Of a stretch of 64,000 bases of DNA, positions 27,494 to 35,848 are shown in pieces. The DNA comes from Calothrix sp. NIES-4101 (lineage in GTDB: Bacteria > Cyanobacteriota > Cyanobacteriia > Cyanobacteriales > Nostocaceae). The notes beneath the pieces were generated by a model. The model was given only the letters and a program-made list of their open reading frames with translations, did no database searches and had not been told where the DNA came from. The stretch's first letter is position 1. Each line of letters begins with the position of its first letter. Position numbers and translations under genes: made by a program. The stretch is from contig AP018280.1 of assembly GCA_004296455.1 (NCBI GenBank), positions 3,348,001-3,412,000 of the forward strand. The letters are read 5' to 3'.

Positions 27494-29200
27494 ATGAAAT
27501 CTATCAACTCTCAAAAAAGTATATTTAATTCCCTATGCATCGCCCTAATTCTTTCCACACCGATACTATTTACTATCCCCGCCCATGCAGAGAAACCTGA
27601 ACATGTCAAGCAACTTCTCGACTCCAAAAAATGTCGGAGATGTGATTTGAAAGGTGCCAATTTAAGTCGGCAAAATCTTCAAGGTGCAGAATTGCAGAAT
27701 GCAGAGTTGCGACGTGCGGATTTGAGTCGCACTAATCTCAGAAATGCCAATTTCAGTAGCGCTGATTTGAGTAATGCTGATTTGACAAGAGCAGAATTAC
27801 AGAATGCAAACTTCACTTCTGCGAACTTAAGCGGAGCCGATTTGCGGAATGCCAGTTTAAGTAATACTAATTTCAATAGTGCAGATTTAAGCAATGTTGA
27901 TTTTAGCGGTGTTAATTTCTATAGTGTGACTCTTACTAATGCTAAACTGCGAGGCGCACGTTTAGATCGAGTAAATTTAAGTGGAGTTGATTTAAGTGGA
28001 GTTGATTTAAGTGATGTCGATTTGCGAAATGTTAATCTCAAGGGAGTAACCTTAAACCGTGTCAATTTGAGTAATGCGAAGTTGGACGGGTTTGATTTGC
28101 GTGGTACAAATTTGAATAATGCCAATCTGAGTTTTGCCAGTTTGCGAAATACTGACTTGAGTAATGCCAAACTAAGTCGTGCAAATTTAAGTAACGCGAA
28201 TTTGAATAATGCAAATTTACGTGGTGCAGAACTGATTAGAGTTAATTTTAGTGGTGTGAGTCTGCAAGGTGCAGATTTACGTGGTGCGAACTTAGATGCA
28301 GAAAAGCTTCCTAATGAATCCTTCCAAGCAGATGCATCGGATTTTAGTCGTTGGGGCGATCGCCGTTTTGATCAAAAAGATTTTCGGAATGCGATAATTT
28401 ATTATGATCGAGCTATTGCTATAGACTCTCGTTATACTGATGCCTATGCAAATCGCGGATTAGCAAAAAGTAAGTTAGGCGATTATGCCGCAGCTTTAGC
28501 CGACTACAATAAAGCCTTGGAAATTGACTCGAACTTTGCCAAAGCATATAACAATCGTGGTGTCACCTACACCGAACAACAAAATTACCCCAATGCACTT
28601 GCAGATTTTGACAAAGCCATTAGCATTAATTCTAATTACGCCGAACCCTATGCTGGCAAAGCCAATATCCACAGTTTGCAAAAAGATTACGCCGCAGCAA
28701 TTATCCAAGCATCTGAAGCCATCCGCCTCAACCCCAAATTAGCAGAAGCTTACTACACAAGAGGATTTGCTAACTTTTCCTTAAAGAATTATCAAGCCGC
28801 CATCAAAGACTACGACAAAGCAATTGATAATTCTTCAGGCTGGGCAGAAGCATTTTTAAACAGAGGGATGGCACGTTACGCTATTGGTGAATTGAAAGAT
28901 GCCACAAAAGACTTTGATCGCGCAATCGATATTAACAATAATTATATAGATGCCTACTACCAACGTAGCTTAAGCCGATTCGCAAGAAAGAAATTTGAGG
29001 ATGCCATTAAAGATTGCGATCGTATTATCACACGTAACCCTAACCATGCTGAAGCTTACGAAAATAAAGCTAATTCCCTCCTCGCTATCAACAAAAAAGC
29101 TGAAGCGAAACTAGCTTTGGAACAAGCACTGAAAATCTACTTACAACGCAACGACACCAATAGTAGCCAACGGGTGCAACAAATTCTGGCAAAACTTTAG
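27494..29200 (+). CDS. Large secreted pentapeptide-repeat/TPR protein
   Basis: About 568 residues from the ATG at 27494. The TTG 48 bases upstream is less likely because the signal peptide (SLCIALILSTPILF ending AHA) follows the ATG closely. After the signal comes QLLDSKKCRRCDLKGANLS, then about 40 pentapeptide repeats (to about residue 275), then six or seven TPR units with classic AYANRGLAKSKLGDY-type sequences to the C-terminus. Same architecture as the 257-residue protein at 1993-2766, so the two are probably paralogues. Likely an extracytoplasmic scaffold; the partner is unknown. The repeats are internally similar at DNA level, making the region prone to slippage. Confidence 0.87.
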   Translation: MKSINSQKSIFNSLCIALILSTPILFTIPAHAEKPEHVKQLLDSKKCRRCDLKGANLSRQNLQGAELQNAELRRADLSRTNLRNANFSSADLSNADLTRAELQNANFTSANLSGADLRNASLSNTNFNSADLSNVDFSGVNFYSVTLTNAKLRGARLDRVNLSGVDLSGVDLSDVDLRNVNLKGVTLNRVNLSNAKLDGFDLRGTNLNNANLSFASLRNTDLSNAKLSRANLSNANLNNANLRGAELIRVNFSGVSLQGADLRGANLDAEKLPNESFQADASDFSRWGDRRFDQKDFRNAIIYYDRAIAIDSRYTDAYANRGLAKSKLGDYAAALADYNKALEIDSNFAKAYNNRGVTYTEQQNYPNALADFDKAISINSNYAEPYAGKANIHSLQKDYAAAIIQASEAIRLNPKLAEAYYTRGFANFSLKNYQAAIKDYDKAIDNSSGWAEAFLNRGMARYAIGELKDATKDFDRAIDINNNYIDAYYQRSLSRFARKKFEDAIKDCDRIITRNPNHAEAYENKANSLLAINKKAEAKLALEQALKIYLQRNDTNSSQRVQQILAKL

Positions 29201-29639
29201 TCGGTTTTGTTCGTGGGTATTTAAGTAAAGCTAATTTCTGATATCAAGTTCGGCTAATTCAAACTACATTTAATTATTAAGTTTTAGTTTCGTCGAACTC
29301 ACGTTGTATTGTATTTGTAGCTTTTCTGTAGTGCAAAAGGAACAGTTTCACCAAGAATCGTCTCCACACCTGCGGCGAACGTTGAATTTTGGCTGAGATG
29401 CTTGCAGTGTGTATCACTACAAAATAGTAATGATAGAAAGTACTTTGAATGACATCTGCAAATCAAAATATAAAGTTAAGCTAATTCTAAAGTCGCCGTA
29501 AGCTAAAAGCTAAAAACGATTGGAAGTCGAGCGAAGTGATTGTTTTGCAGCCAAGTACGATCCGCTCCCATGCTACAAACAATACACTTCAGAATCAATG
29601 CACCCCTTTTTCTCTTCAGTTAGTAATAAGGAGAAAATT
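29201..29639. other. Intergenic region, about 440 bp
   Basis: Contains ATATCAAGTTCGGCTAA near 29242 (a near copy of 4888) and CACACCTGCGGCG near 29366 (also near 13556). The upstream frame of the next gene starts from a TTG at 29520, but the SD-preceded ATG at 29640 is preferred. Confidence 0.5.
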
Positions 29640-30086
29640 ATGAAGATACGTTTAATCACCACAATATTAGGCTTGGTTTTTTCGACAAGTGAAGTGTTAT
29701 TGACAACGCTTCCAGCCTATTCTCAAATCCTACCTCAAAATAACAGCGTAAAACTTTTAGCTCAAACAAATTTTCCTATAAAGGGGAGTAGAGAAGATAC
29801 AGTTCTTTCCAATAGATACATGAAGACTGATATTACTATTTCCAATAACGGAAGAATAGATGGAGTTACTAAAACTTGGTCTTGTAATCGCTCAGGTTTT
29901 ACGGGGGGCGTATACATTGCGGTAACAGACGTAGCGGGCAATATCCTAAATGAACCAACGCAACGGAGATACGGCGTTAATGGAAAAAATTGGAGGGGTA
30001 AATGTTCTTCAAGAACAGATGCGTGGTACGAGCAAATACCTGAAAATAAAATAAATAGTGTGCATAGTGTAGTAATATAGCGTTTC

Positions 30087-30689
30087 CTATGCTAGTGAGG
30101 TACAGTAACAGCAATGAGTAAACCAATTACGAATTTCATTTAAAGAGACTTTATTAAAAGCTATTTCAATAGCTTGTGCCAAATCTAGGTAAGTTCGGGC
30201 ACCAATAGAACGTAGTGTCTCTTTAATTTTTGACCAGCAATTTTCAATTGGTGAAAACTCAGGAGAGTATGGTGGTAAATAAATTAATATAGCTCCTGCA
30301 TCTTCAATCAATTTCTCAATATCTTTACCTAGATGAATAGAGCAATTATCCATAACAACACAAGCACCCTTCCAAAGTTTTGGGACTAATTTTTGAGAAA
30401 TAAAAGCTTCAAATGTTAATCCATCAGTTGCACCCAAAATACTATATTGAGCAATGAGACCTCTCATACCTATTGCACCAATTAAAGAAACATTTTTGCT
30501 ACGTTTATGGGGACGTTTACTATACGCCCTTTTTCCTTTACGGGCACGAGCATTTTTTCTTATTAAAGACAAATTAACACCTGCTTCATCAATAAATATA
30601 AGGTTTTCAGGCAAAATGGCTTGAATTCTTAACCAAAACTCTACTCTTAACTTCTGAACTCTTTCAGTTTCTTTTTCCGAAGCGTGCAA
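30087..30689 (-). CDS. IS630 transposase, C-terminal DDE part (orfB)
   Basis: About 200 residues containing the full catalytic triad of the IS630 DDE domain: Asp in LIFIDEAGVN, Asp in VVMDNCSIH and Glu in EFSPIENCWSKIK. In this frame the sequence upstream of the nominal TTG reads KTLHASEKETERVQKL directly out of the A8 tract shared with orfA. The natural product is therefore probably an OrfA-OrfB fusion made by -1 slippage. No inactivating change is visible, so the copy may be active. Confidence 0.88.
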   Translation of the reverse strand: MHASEKETERVQKLRVEFWLRIQAILPENLIFIDEAGVNLSLIRKNARARKGKRAYSKRPHKRSKNVSLIGAIGMRGLIAQYSILGATDGLTFEAFISQKLVPKLWKGACVVMDNCSIHLGKDIEKLIEDAGAILIYLPPYSPEFSPIENCWSKIKETLRSIGARTYLDLAQAIEIAFNKVSLNEIRNWFTHCCYCTSLA

Positions 30690-31042
30690 TGTTTTTTTTT
30701 AACCGTGATGCCTATCTTCTTTAACATTCTATCGACTGTTGAGCGACCGATAAGAACACCTGTTTTTTGTTCTAAAGAAATACGAATTTCTGCCAACGTA
30801 GCATCATTATTTGCTTCTACAATTTCTTCAAGAATTTTTAATTGCTGTTCGTTTAATTTCGGTGGAGTTTGTTCTTCCCTCACTTTCGGAGCAATATTTC
30901 CTGTTTCTCGATATTGTTTGAGTATTTTTTGAACAAAGCTTAAAGCAACTTTAAATCGAGTTGCAAGCTCGCGTTGTGATATTTTATCTTCGAGATAGGT
31001 ATCAACTATCTTCTGGCGTAAGTCAATTGAGTATGGTTTCAT
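30647..31042 (-). CDS. IS630 transposase, N-terminal helix-turn-helix part (orfA)
   Basis: 131 residues with two helix-turn-helix motifs (ISQRELATRFKVALSFVQK, and a second near LAEIRISLEQKTGVLIGRS). It binds the terminal repeats. Near its end comes a run of eight A residues (minus strand, near 30690-30697), encoding VKKK. Slippage there moves ribosomes into orfB. orfA starts 64 bp inside the right end of the element. Confidence 0.87.
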   Translation of the reverse strand: MKPYSIDLRQKIVDTYLEDKISQRELATRFKVALSFVQKILKQYRETGNIAPKVREEQTPPKLNEQQLKILEEIVEANNDATLAEIRISLEQKTGVLIGRSTVDRMLKKIGITVKKKHCTLRKKKLKEFRS

Positions 31043-31210
31043 TTAGAATTTTTACCAGATGCACTACCTGATTAAATATCGTACCTCATCAGACTGAGAA
31101 GCGCTATATCACATGCTCATACTCCCAAGGAAATAATTAGAAAAGAAGATGTAATGGAACTCATTCGGATAGGCGCAGAAGTTTACAAAGGTTCGCAGAC
31201 AGGACAATAA

Positions 31211-31846
31211 GAGTTTCTTCCTTGGTGGTGCAGAAAACTTTTCTGAGTCTCATGACGGACTGCGTAGATGGTCAAAATAGCGCCTGAAAGCTATTATCCT
31301 CGTTCCATTTTTTGAGAAACGCTAAAATATCCGTCTCGTCGAAAATCCTTTAATTTATAAGGATTCCAGGACTTTTCTGCACCACTAAGGAGTTTCTTCA
31401 TTATAATTGCCGCAAGCAAAGCCATGTGAATGATTTTGGGCGTAAGTCCTATAAGTCCTAATAGTGTCAACAGCCGCTACTGTTGGCATTCGCTTCAATT
31501 TGCGCTTTTCGCCCTGTGTTAATAGTTTTTCTAGTTTAGTTTGACTAGCATTGTTCATGTTTGAGTAATGGAACGCAAATCTTTGATCATAAGCTTTCCA
31601 TCTGCTCTATTTCGGGATGCTTTCATTAGGGCAACGAAGATATCTAGCTTGATTGAGAAAGCAATGTCATTGAGAACCAAAACTTGCTCTCATAAAATTC
31701 TGTTACTTCCCTGACAATGTGCGATACATCACATCAGTCATGATAATTTTCCCAGCTTATTGCAAATTAACTCTTGAGAATAGATCAATGAAAATTTTAT
31801 TACTCTGTGCATTAGTAGTTTTTCACTCTCCTGCATCAAAAAAGGA
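31211..31846. other. Gene-poor stretch between mobile elements
   Basis: Apart from the MITE, it contains a 57-codon minus-strand frame (ATG complementary to 31556-31558, ending at the MITE edge; starts MNNASQTKLEKLLTQG) and a 20-codon plus-strand frame at 31788 that looks like the start of a signal peptide. Both are probably gene remnants; neither has a recognisable family. Confidence 0.4.
31221..31389. mobile_element. Non-autonomous MITE with 10-bp target duplication
   Basis: 169 bp. The left end CTTGGTGGTGCAGAAAA and the reverse complement of the right end CTTAGTGGTGCAGAAAA match at 16 of 17 positions. GAGTTTCTTC is repeated exactly on both sides (31211-31220 and 31390-31399). There is no coding capacity. 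The duplication length fits elements mobilised by IS4- or ISAs1-like transposases; the parent is not in the window. It sits directly after the stop codon of the IS630-split gene. Confidence 0.75.
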
Positions 31847-33040
31847 TTAAGAAGCAACAGGAATGGGGGGATGTTTTATACCTTTACGAGCCTGAGTAAG
31901 AACCATTGCAATATAACCCCAAGGATCAACTTTTCTGAGACGACAAGTTTCAATGACACTCAAAACAGAGCAGTAAGCTAAACTGCCTTCAGTAGTGCGA
32001 GTACCATAGCTAATACGTCGAGCAATAACGGCATGTCGTAAAGCCCGTTCAGCCTCATTATTGGTTGCTGGTAATTGCGGATGATAAAAACACGCAACCA
32101 CAGCGTCCCAATCAGCTAAAATAACCACCGATATTTCCCTTTCTCATACCAGGGTGTTTCATCAAGGTGGATTATTTCTGACGATTGCAATTGTTCAATT
32201 AATTCCTCAACGACTGGGGAACAAGCTATTCCTACCTCTCGAATACATCTGTCGATTGTTCCGACTGACAGCGATACACCTACCCAATCGTTCAATAACT
32301 CTCTTATTTTCGGTCGGGACATACGGTATCGTATTGCAACAGAAGCAATAAACGTTGCCAGCATCGGACCGACAAGTCCATACTCCTGCAAGCTTAAATC
32401 TCTGCTTCTTCCTTCAACTACCGAAACATACCCGACTAAAGGCTTTTCTTTTGTTTGGTGTCCACAGGTGCAAGTCGCCTGATAGTAATGATGAAGCGTA
32501 CACTTTACCTCAATTCCAGACTCTAATTTTTCCAGTTCCAATACGTAATAGCCCATGTGGGGTTTTGCTTGTTGGTCTATTTCTAATCCACTGTTACACG
32601 ATGCACAAGTTTTTGGGTAATGGGATATGGTTTGGTTTGGCACTAAGGGTGCTGTCCGCCATATCCCCTTAGCCCCTGGTTGTTTTCCCGGCTTTTTTAG
32701 AGCGAATCCCTTACTTTTTGGTTTTTCCCTGGATTCGGAAACAACCTTATCTTCTTGCTTTGGTTCTGTTTGTGATTCTGAGTGCGGTGTTTGTTCTTCT
32801 TGGTGTAACCCTGATTTTTCCTTACTTTTGAATTGGTCTGATGATGGGGGTAAGGAACTATTGCTCGAATTTTGCTCTAATTTTTCTAGTTGCTCGACTG
32901 CTAGTTTATGAAGATTTCCCGCAACTTCCACCAATTTCTGCTTGTCCAGAGATTGGAAGTAGTCCCGGTTCATTTGTGCTAAGTCTTCTTTACTCAGTCG
33001 GTTCATGAGCTTTTGGTTTGCATTGCACAATGATTTTTTA
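31787..33040 (-). mobile_element. IS66-family element remnant (limits approximate)
   Basis: Extends around the broken transposase. I could not find convincing terminal repeats or a target duplication; the outer limits are estimates. Confidence 0.5.
31847..33030 (-). pseudogene. Internally deleted IS66-family transposase
   Basis: The 5' part (33030 to 32116; internal Met start at 33006 possible) encodes the IS66 N-terminus: a coiled-coil Leu/Gln region, NSSNSSLPPSSDQFKSKE, a zinc-finger-like Cys region (CASCNSG, CTCGHQ) and the first catalytic Asp in IIHLDETPWYEKG. The frame then stops. The 3' part (32128 to 31847) resumes in another frame with PATNNEAERALRHAVIARR, which holds the catalytic Glu, and the usual C-terminus. 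The middle of a normal TnpC, including the second catalytic Asp (a VSDGY-like segment), is missing. The transposase cannot be active. Confidence 0.85.
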
Positions 33041-33049
33041 CATTACCAT

Positions 33050-34216
33050 ATGAACTACACCCCTAGTTTTACCTACACTGCAAACTCTTGTTTTAGGGGG
33101 GAAAGTGAAAAACTACGTGCATTAACTATTTTTTCCGTATTAGGAATATCTCACCAAGCAAAAGCATCTAATCAGAATGCTTGTGAGAAACCTCAAACGA
33201 TTAACTTACTCCAGCCTATTGACCAAAAAATATTAGATTGTATTCCTAAATTGGATTCAGTTGCTAGTCAATGGCAATCTAAAGCAAATAGTATTGTTTC
33301 CCAAGTCAATCGGGTCACAATTGGCAATCAGGGTAACACCAGCATAGAAAAGGTTGAATATAATGTGATAGGTAATACGATTTATCTTGTTGCAAAAGTA
33401 CAACCTAAACACACCTGGAGCGAAACAATTCCTGCTGTAAAAACACACGTTCCTGTTACCAGAAATAGAGATGAAAAAAAGTGCGTTGGTTCGGGATGGC
33501 TTAAAAAATGTTTCACTATTACAGTGCCACAAGTAGGGATGGAATTACGAACAATTACACCAGAAAGAACTGTGTCTCACACTGCATCGGTTACTTGTAA
33601 TTATGAATATACATTCAACTTGTCAACTAAAGAACAAAAACCTGTTTTTAACTGTGGTCAAGGTTGGACTGGTAATATCAAGCTGGACGCTAGTGCAATT
33701 ACCTCAATTTTAAATGGAGAAATACCCAACTTAGCCACTTTAATTAGTAGCATAGACCTGACACCACCTTTATTTAAGGATGTCACCCGTGATGAGTATA
33801 CTACAACTAGAGATAACATAATTGCTCAGAATCCGAACTCAGTAGTTTACTTTGCTTCAGAGTCCTTTGTTAATTGGGCATCAGTCAAAACTCAGTCAAC
33901 TAACGTAATTCTAACTGCTCTTTCTGGTGGAGCATATAGTGCAGAGTTTATTCGCCAACTTGAAGAGAAATTAAGAAGTGAGGTCATTTATATGGCTGAT
34001 TTCGCTGCTAAGACTGGAATCAATCTAGTCACTGAGCAAATAGTCTCAATGATCAAAGAAAGGAAAATACTCAATTTTGATCGTTATACAGTTTCTGTAA
34101 AGGTAGTAGATACGCCAAAAGTGGAGCAGAAATGTGTAGTTAATGGTAGCGAGTGTACTCCTCCAATCCAAGTGTCACGTCTAGGTTTTGCTATCATTGC
34201 AACACCTAGTAAGTAA
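33050..34216 (+). CDS. Hypothetical secreted protein, possible N-terminal frameshift
   Basis: About 388 residues from ATG 33050. An internal hydrophobic stretch LRALTIFSVLGISHQAKA looks like a signal peptide core and cleavage site, but it sits 25 residues into the frame. A more natural start is GTG at 33111 after AGGGGGGAAA, which is out of frame by one base: GTG followed by A5 instead of A6. One extra A would give a normal MKKLRALT signal peptide. The mature protein has paired cysteines (KKCVGSGWLKKC), ETIPAVKTHVPVTR and C-terminal CVVNGSECTPP. I do not recognise a family. The IS66 remnant lies immediately upstream and may have removed the original promoter. Confidence 0.6.
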   Translation: MNYTPSFTYTANSCFRGESEKLRALTIFSVLGISHQAKASNQNACEKPQTINLLQPIDQKILDCIPKLDSVASQWQSKANSIVSQVNRVTIGNQGNTSIEKVEYNVIGNTIYLVAKVQPKHTWSETIPAVKTHVPVTRNRDEKKCVGSGWLKKCFTITVPQVGMELRTITPERTVSHTASVTCNYEYTFNLSTKEQKPVFNCGQGWTGNIKLDASAITSILNGEIPNLATLISSIDLTPPLFKDVTRDEYTTTRDNIIAQNPNSVVYFASESFVNWASVKTQSTNVILTALSGGAYSAEFIRQLEEKLRSEVIYMADFAAKTGINLVTEQIVSMIKERKILNFDRYTVSVKVVDTPKVEQKCVVNGSECTPPIQVSRLGFAIIATPSK

Positions 34217-34401
34217 TGACTACTCCGGAAATAGATACGGGGTCACACCCTGTAATGGTCTAACCCCGTGGAGCATATAGATTATTTTGAATAGAATGAT
34301 GCTTGCTTATAACCTGATAACACCAGCGCCAGTATTGCACCGTATTCACTGGCGCTTTTATTATAACCGGGAATTTTTTAAATGTCCGGTATATTGTTGT
34401 A

Positions 34402-34791
34402 TCATTTTTTCTCTGCACTATAAGTATAAAAATTTCCCAAAGCCCCCACCGTTTCAAACTTATAGGAGGGAATCCACTCATTGAGCTTTAATTCAGTACG
34501 GTAGATGCTGAAAACTATAAAATCTTGTCTATCTGTAGTAGCGGCAATAATATCGCGAATTTGCGGGTTAACACTATCAAAGGCTTCGTTGCATTTAATG
34601 CCAGCAAGTTTTTCAATTTCCCCGATAATCCGAGGAGTTTTCTGACAAACGTTGCTTTTTAAATAACCAGTCAGTTCGCGTACAGCATACTGCTCATACT
34701 CAGCTTGACTGGGATTATTTTTAGTCATGACTACTCCCAGCAAAAATAGCCCCAAAATCCCCATAGATGTAACAATTGTTGAGACTTTCAT
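34402..34791 (-). CDS. DUF4359 domain-containing protein
   Basis: About 129 residues from the ATG at 34791 (an ATG 45 bases upstream adds 15 polar residues ahead of the membrane segment and is less likely). One N-terminal transmembrane or signal segment (IVTSMGILGLFLLGVVM) is followed by the DUF4359 domain, seen in NPSQAEYEQYAVRELTGYL, SNVCQKTPR, FIVFSIYRTEL and FETVGALGNFYTY. Two cysteines (in NVCQ and IKCN) probably form a disulfide outside the cytoplasm. The family is restricted mainly to cyanobacteria and has no known function. Confidence 0.82.
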   Translation of the reverse strand: MKVSTIVTSMGILGLFLLGVVMTKNNPSQAEYEQYAVRELTGYLKSNVCQKTPRIIGEIEKLAGIKCNEAFDSVNPQIRDIIAATTDRQDFIVFSIYRTELKLNEWIPSYKFETVGALGNFYTYSAEKK

Positions 34792-34923
34792 GCGTTTAAA
34801 CGTAAATTCGCTGTAATTTCTTGACTCTTGCCCCACTCCATCCGTTCCTTTTTCTATTTTTTTGATTTTTTGAAAAATCCCTGGATCGATTTCTTGTTGA
34901 ATATGCTATTATACGAATCGTAC

Positions 34924-34997
34924 GGCGGGTGTCGCCAAGTGGTTAAGGCAGAGGTTTGTGGTACCTCCATCCGTGGGTTCGAGTCCCATCATCCGCC
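34924..34997 (+). tRNA. trnH: tRNA-His (GTG)
   Basis: Full cloverleaf: acceptor GCGGGTG (34925-34931) pairs with CATCCGC (34990-34996). The extra G at -1 (34924) pairs with the discriminator C, diagnostic for histidine tRNA. The anticodon loop TTGTGGT is flanked by GAGGT/ACCTC, and the T-loop is TTCGAGT. CCA is not encoded. Confidence 0.95.
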
Positions 34998-35235
34998 CTG
35001 GCAATTAAAGTCATTTGTTTGAAACATTGGCTTGCTCTTGGATAAAGAGAAATGATTTAACTTACAAGTTAAATAACTATATAGATATTTTCTGTATCTT
35101 GAGTTAAATTTGCGGTTAAGTTTTTTATCTTTACGCCAACTTAATAAATCCCAACTATATGAAAACACATGAGACGCGACATCCAAGTACGTCTCAGAAT
35201 CGCGTCCCCATCAATCAAGTTTCTCAAAATCAATA

Positions 35236-35352
35236 CTAGAAAATTCCCAGAAGAAAGATAACCGTTACTCCACAGAGAATAAACAAGGAAGTAATCAGGA
35301 TGTTAGCAACGCTGTGATCATGAATTGGCAGGTTACGAGTGTTATCAGCCAT
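35236..35352 (-). CDS. Small single-span membrane protein, 38 residues
   Basis: Below the usual ORF size cut-off. The frame runs from the ATG complementary to 35350-35352 to the TAG at 35236-35238, with GGAG 7 bases before the ATG. The protein starts MADNTRNLPIHDHSVAN and continues into one hydrophobic span (ILITSLFILCGVTVIFLLGIF) that reaches the C-terminus. Polar N-terminus plus a single helix is the pattern of photosystem, cytochrome b6f and NDH-1 small subunits, but it does not match PsbI, J, K, L, M, X, PsaI, PsaM or PetG/N as I know them. Probably a real thylakoid or plasma-membrane microprotein; function unknown. Confidence 0.6.
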   Translation of the reverse strand: MADNTRNLPIHDHSVANILITSLFILCGVTVIFLLGIF

Positions 35353-35645
35353 ATGAATCTCCATCAGGATTCAAGATGATGCTATTTATTATAAACATCT
35401 GCATCAATTGAGAAAATATTTCAATTAAAAACTTGACTTTAATATACTAAAATTTAAATTTTTTGCAGTGATAATCATCATTTAAGTTACGTTTGGATAA
35501 GATTAAATATTAATTAAACTTGATTAAATACAAAATTATAATTTAACAAACAAATAGTCAAATCTAGATGATTTCCTGTTTCTGCACCCTGACTTACCTC
35601 TTTAGTTAGAGTACAAAATACTCAAAGATAAGATATTTCTAAAGA

Positions 35646-35773
35646 AGTAGACTGACATCTTGCTTCTACATGAAAATTAGCTTTATTGGGGATGGGGCAC
35701 CCTAAAAACCTGAATTTGAGTTCAAAAAGGCTATTTTTGAACTCAGGAAAAAAAGCAAGATGTCTGTCATCTG
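35646..35773. repeat. Inverted-repeat element with nested hairpin upstream of sucrose synthase
   Basis: GACTGACATCTTGCTT near 35650 and its complement AAGCAAGATGTCTGTC near 35754 (one mismatch) bound a 128-bp segment. In its middle TGAGTTCAAAAA (35717-35728) and TTTTTGAACTCA (35734-35745) form a perfect 12-bp stem with loop GGCTA. It could be a MITE or a structured 5' leader. Confidence 0.55.
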
Positions 35774-35848
35774 GAAAAATATATTCGTGAAACAAGCTTT
35801 ATAACCCCCACAGAAAAGTTACTAGTCGTATAAACTGGTCTTATAACT

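Larger units (their letters stand above)
30078..31106 (-). mobile_element. IS630-family insertion sequence, 1029 bp
   Basis: Ends TAGCGTTTCCTATGC... and, in reverse complement, TAGCGCTTCTCAGTC... agree at 19 of the first 26 positions, including a shared TGAGGTAC. TA is duplicated on both sides (30076-30077 and 31107-31108), as is normal for IS630/Tc1-mariner elements. Two overlapping transposase frames lie on the minus strand. Confidence 0.9.
29640..31210 (+). pseudogene. Secreted-protein gene split by IS630
   Basis: The ATG at 29640 follows AAGGAG. The protein has a signal peptide (residues about 1-28) and an unrecognised mature domain with SNNGRIDGVTKTW and four cysteines. Translation now stops at the TAG formed by the first bases of the insertion (30078-30080). 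Removing 30078-31106 and one copy of the TA duplication restores the frame: codons continue from 31109 with SHAHTPKEIIRKEDVMELIR and end at TAA 31208-31210. The original protein would have had about 179 residues. The 5' part (146 codons) could still be made as a truncated product. Function unknown. Confidence 0.85.
34998..35848. other. Mostly non-coding stretch upstream of sucrose synthase
   Basis: Contains the small minus-strand gene at 35236-35352, an AT-rich region and the inverted-repeat element at 35646-35773. No other gene is supported. Confidence 0.5.

Noticed and set aside
27679-28170. Antisense Leu/Lys/Ser-rich frames across the pentapeptide gene
   Set aside because: They mirror the pentapeptide DNA repeat periodicity on the opposite strand and are not independent genes.
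31788-31850. Signal-peptide-like 20-codon frame MKILLLCALVVF before the IS66 remnant
   Set aside because: I tested whether it is the 5' end of the secreted-protein gene at 33.1 kb, split by IS66. No target duplication or clean frame junction supports this.
32154-32911. Plus-strand frames opposite the IS66 transposase
   Set aside because: They are shadows of the transposase coding strand, without start signals or known domains.
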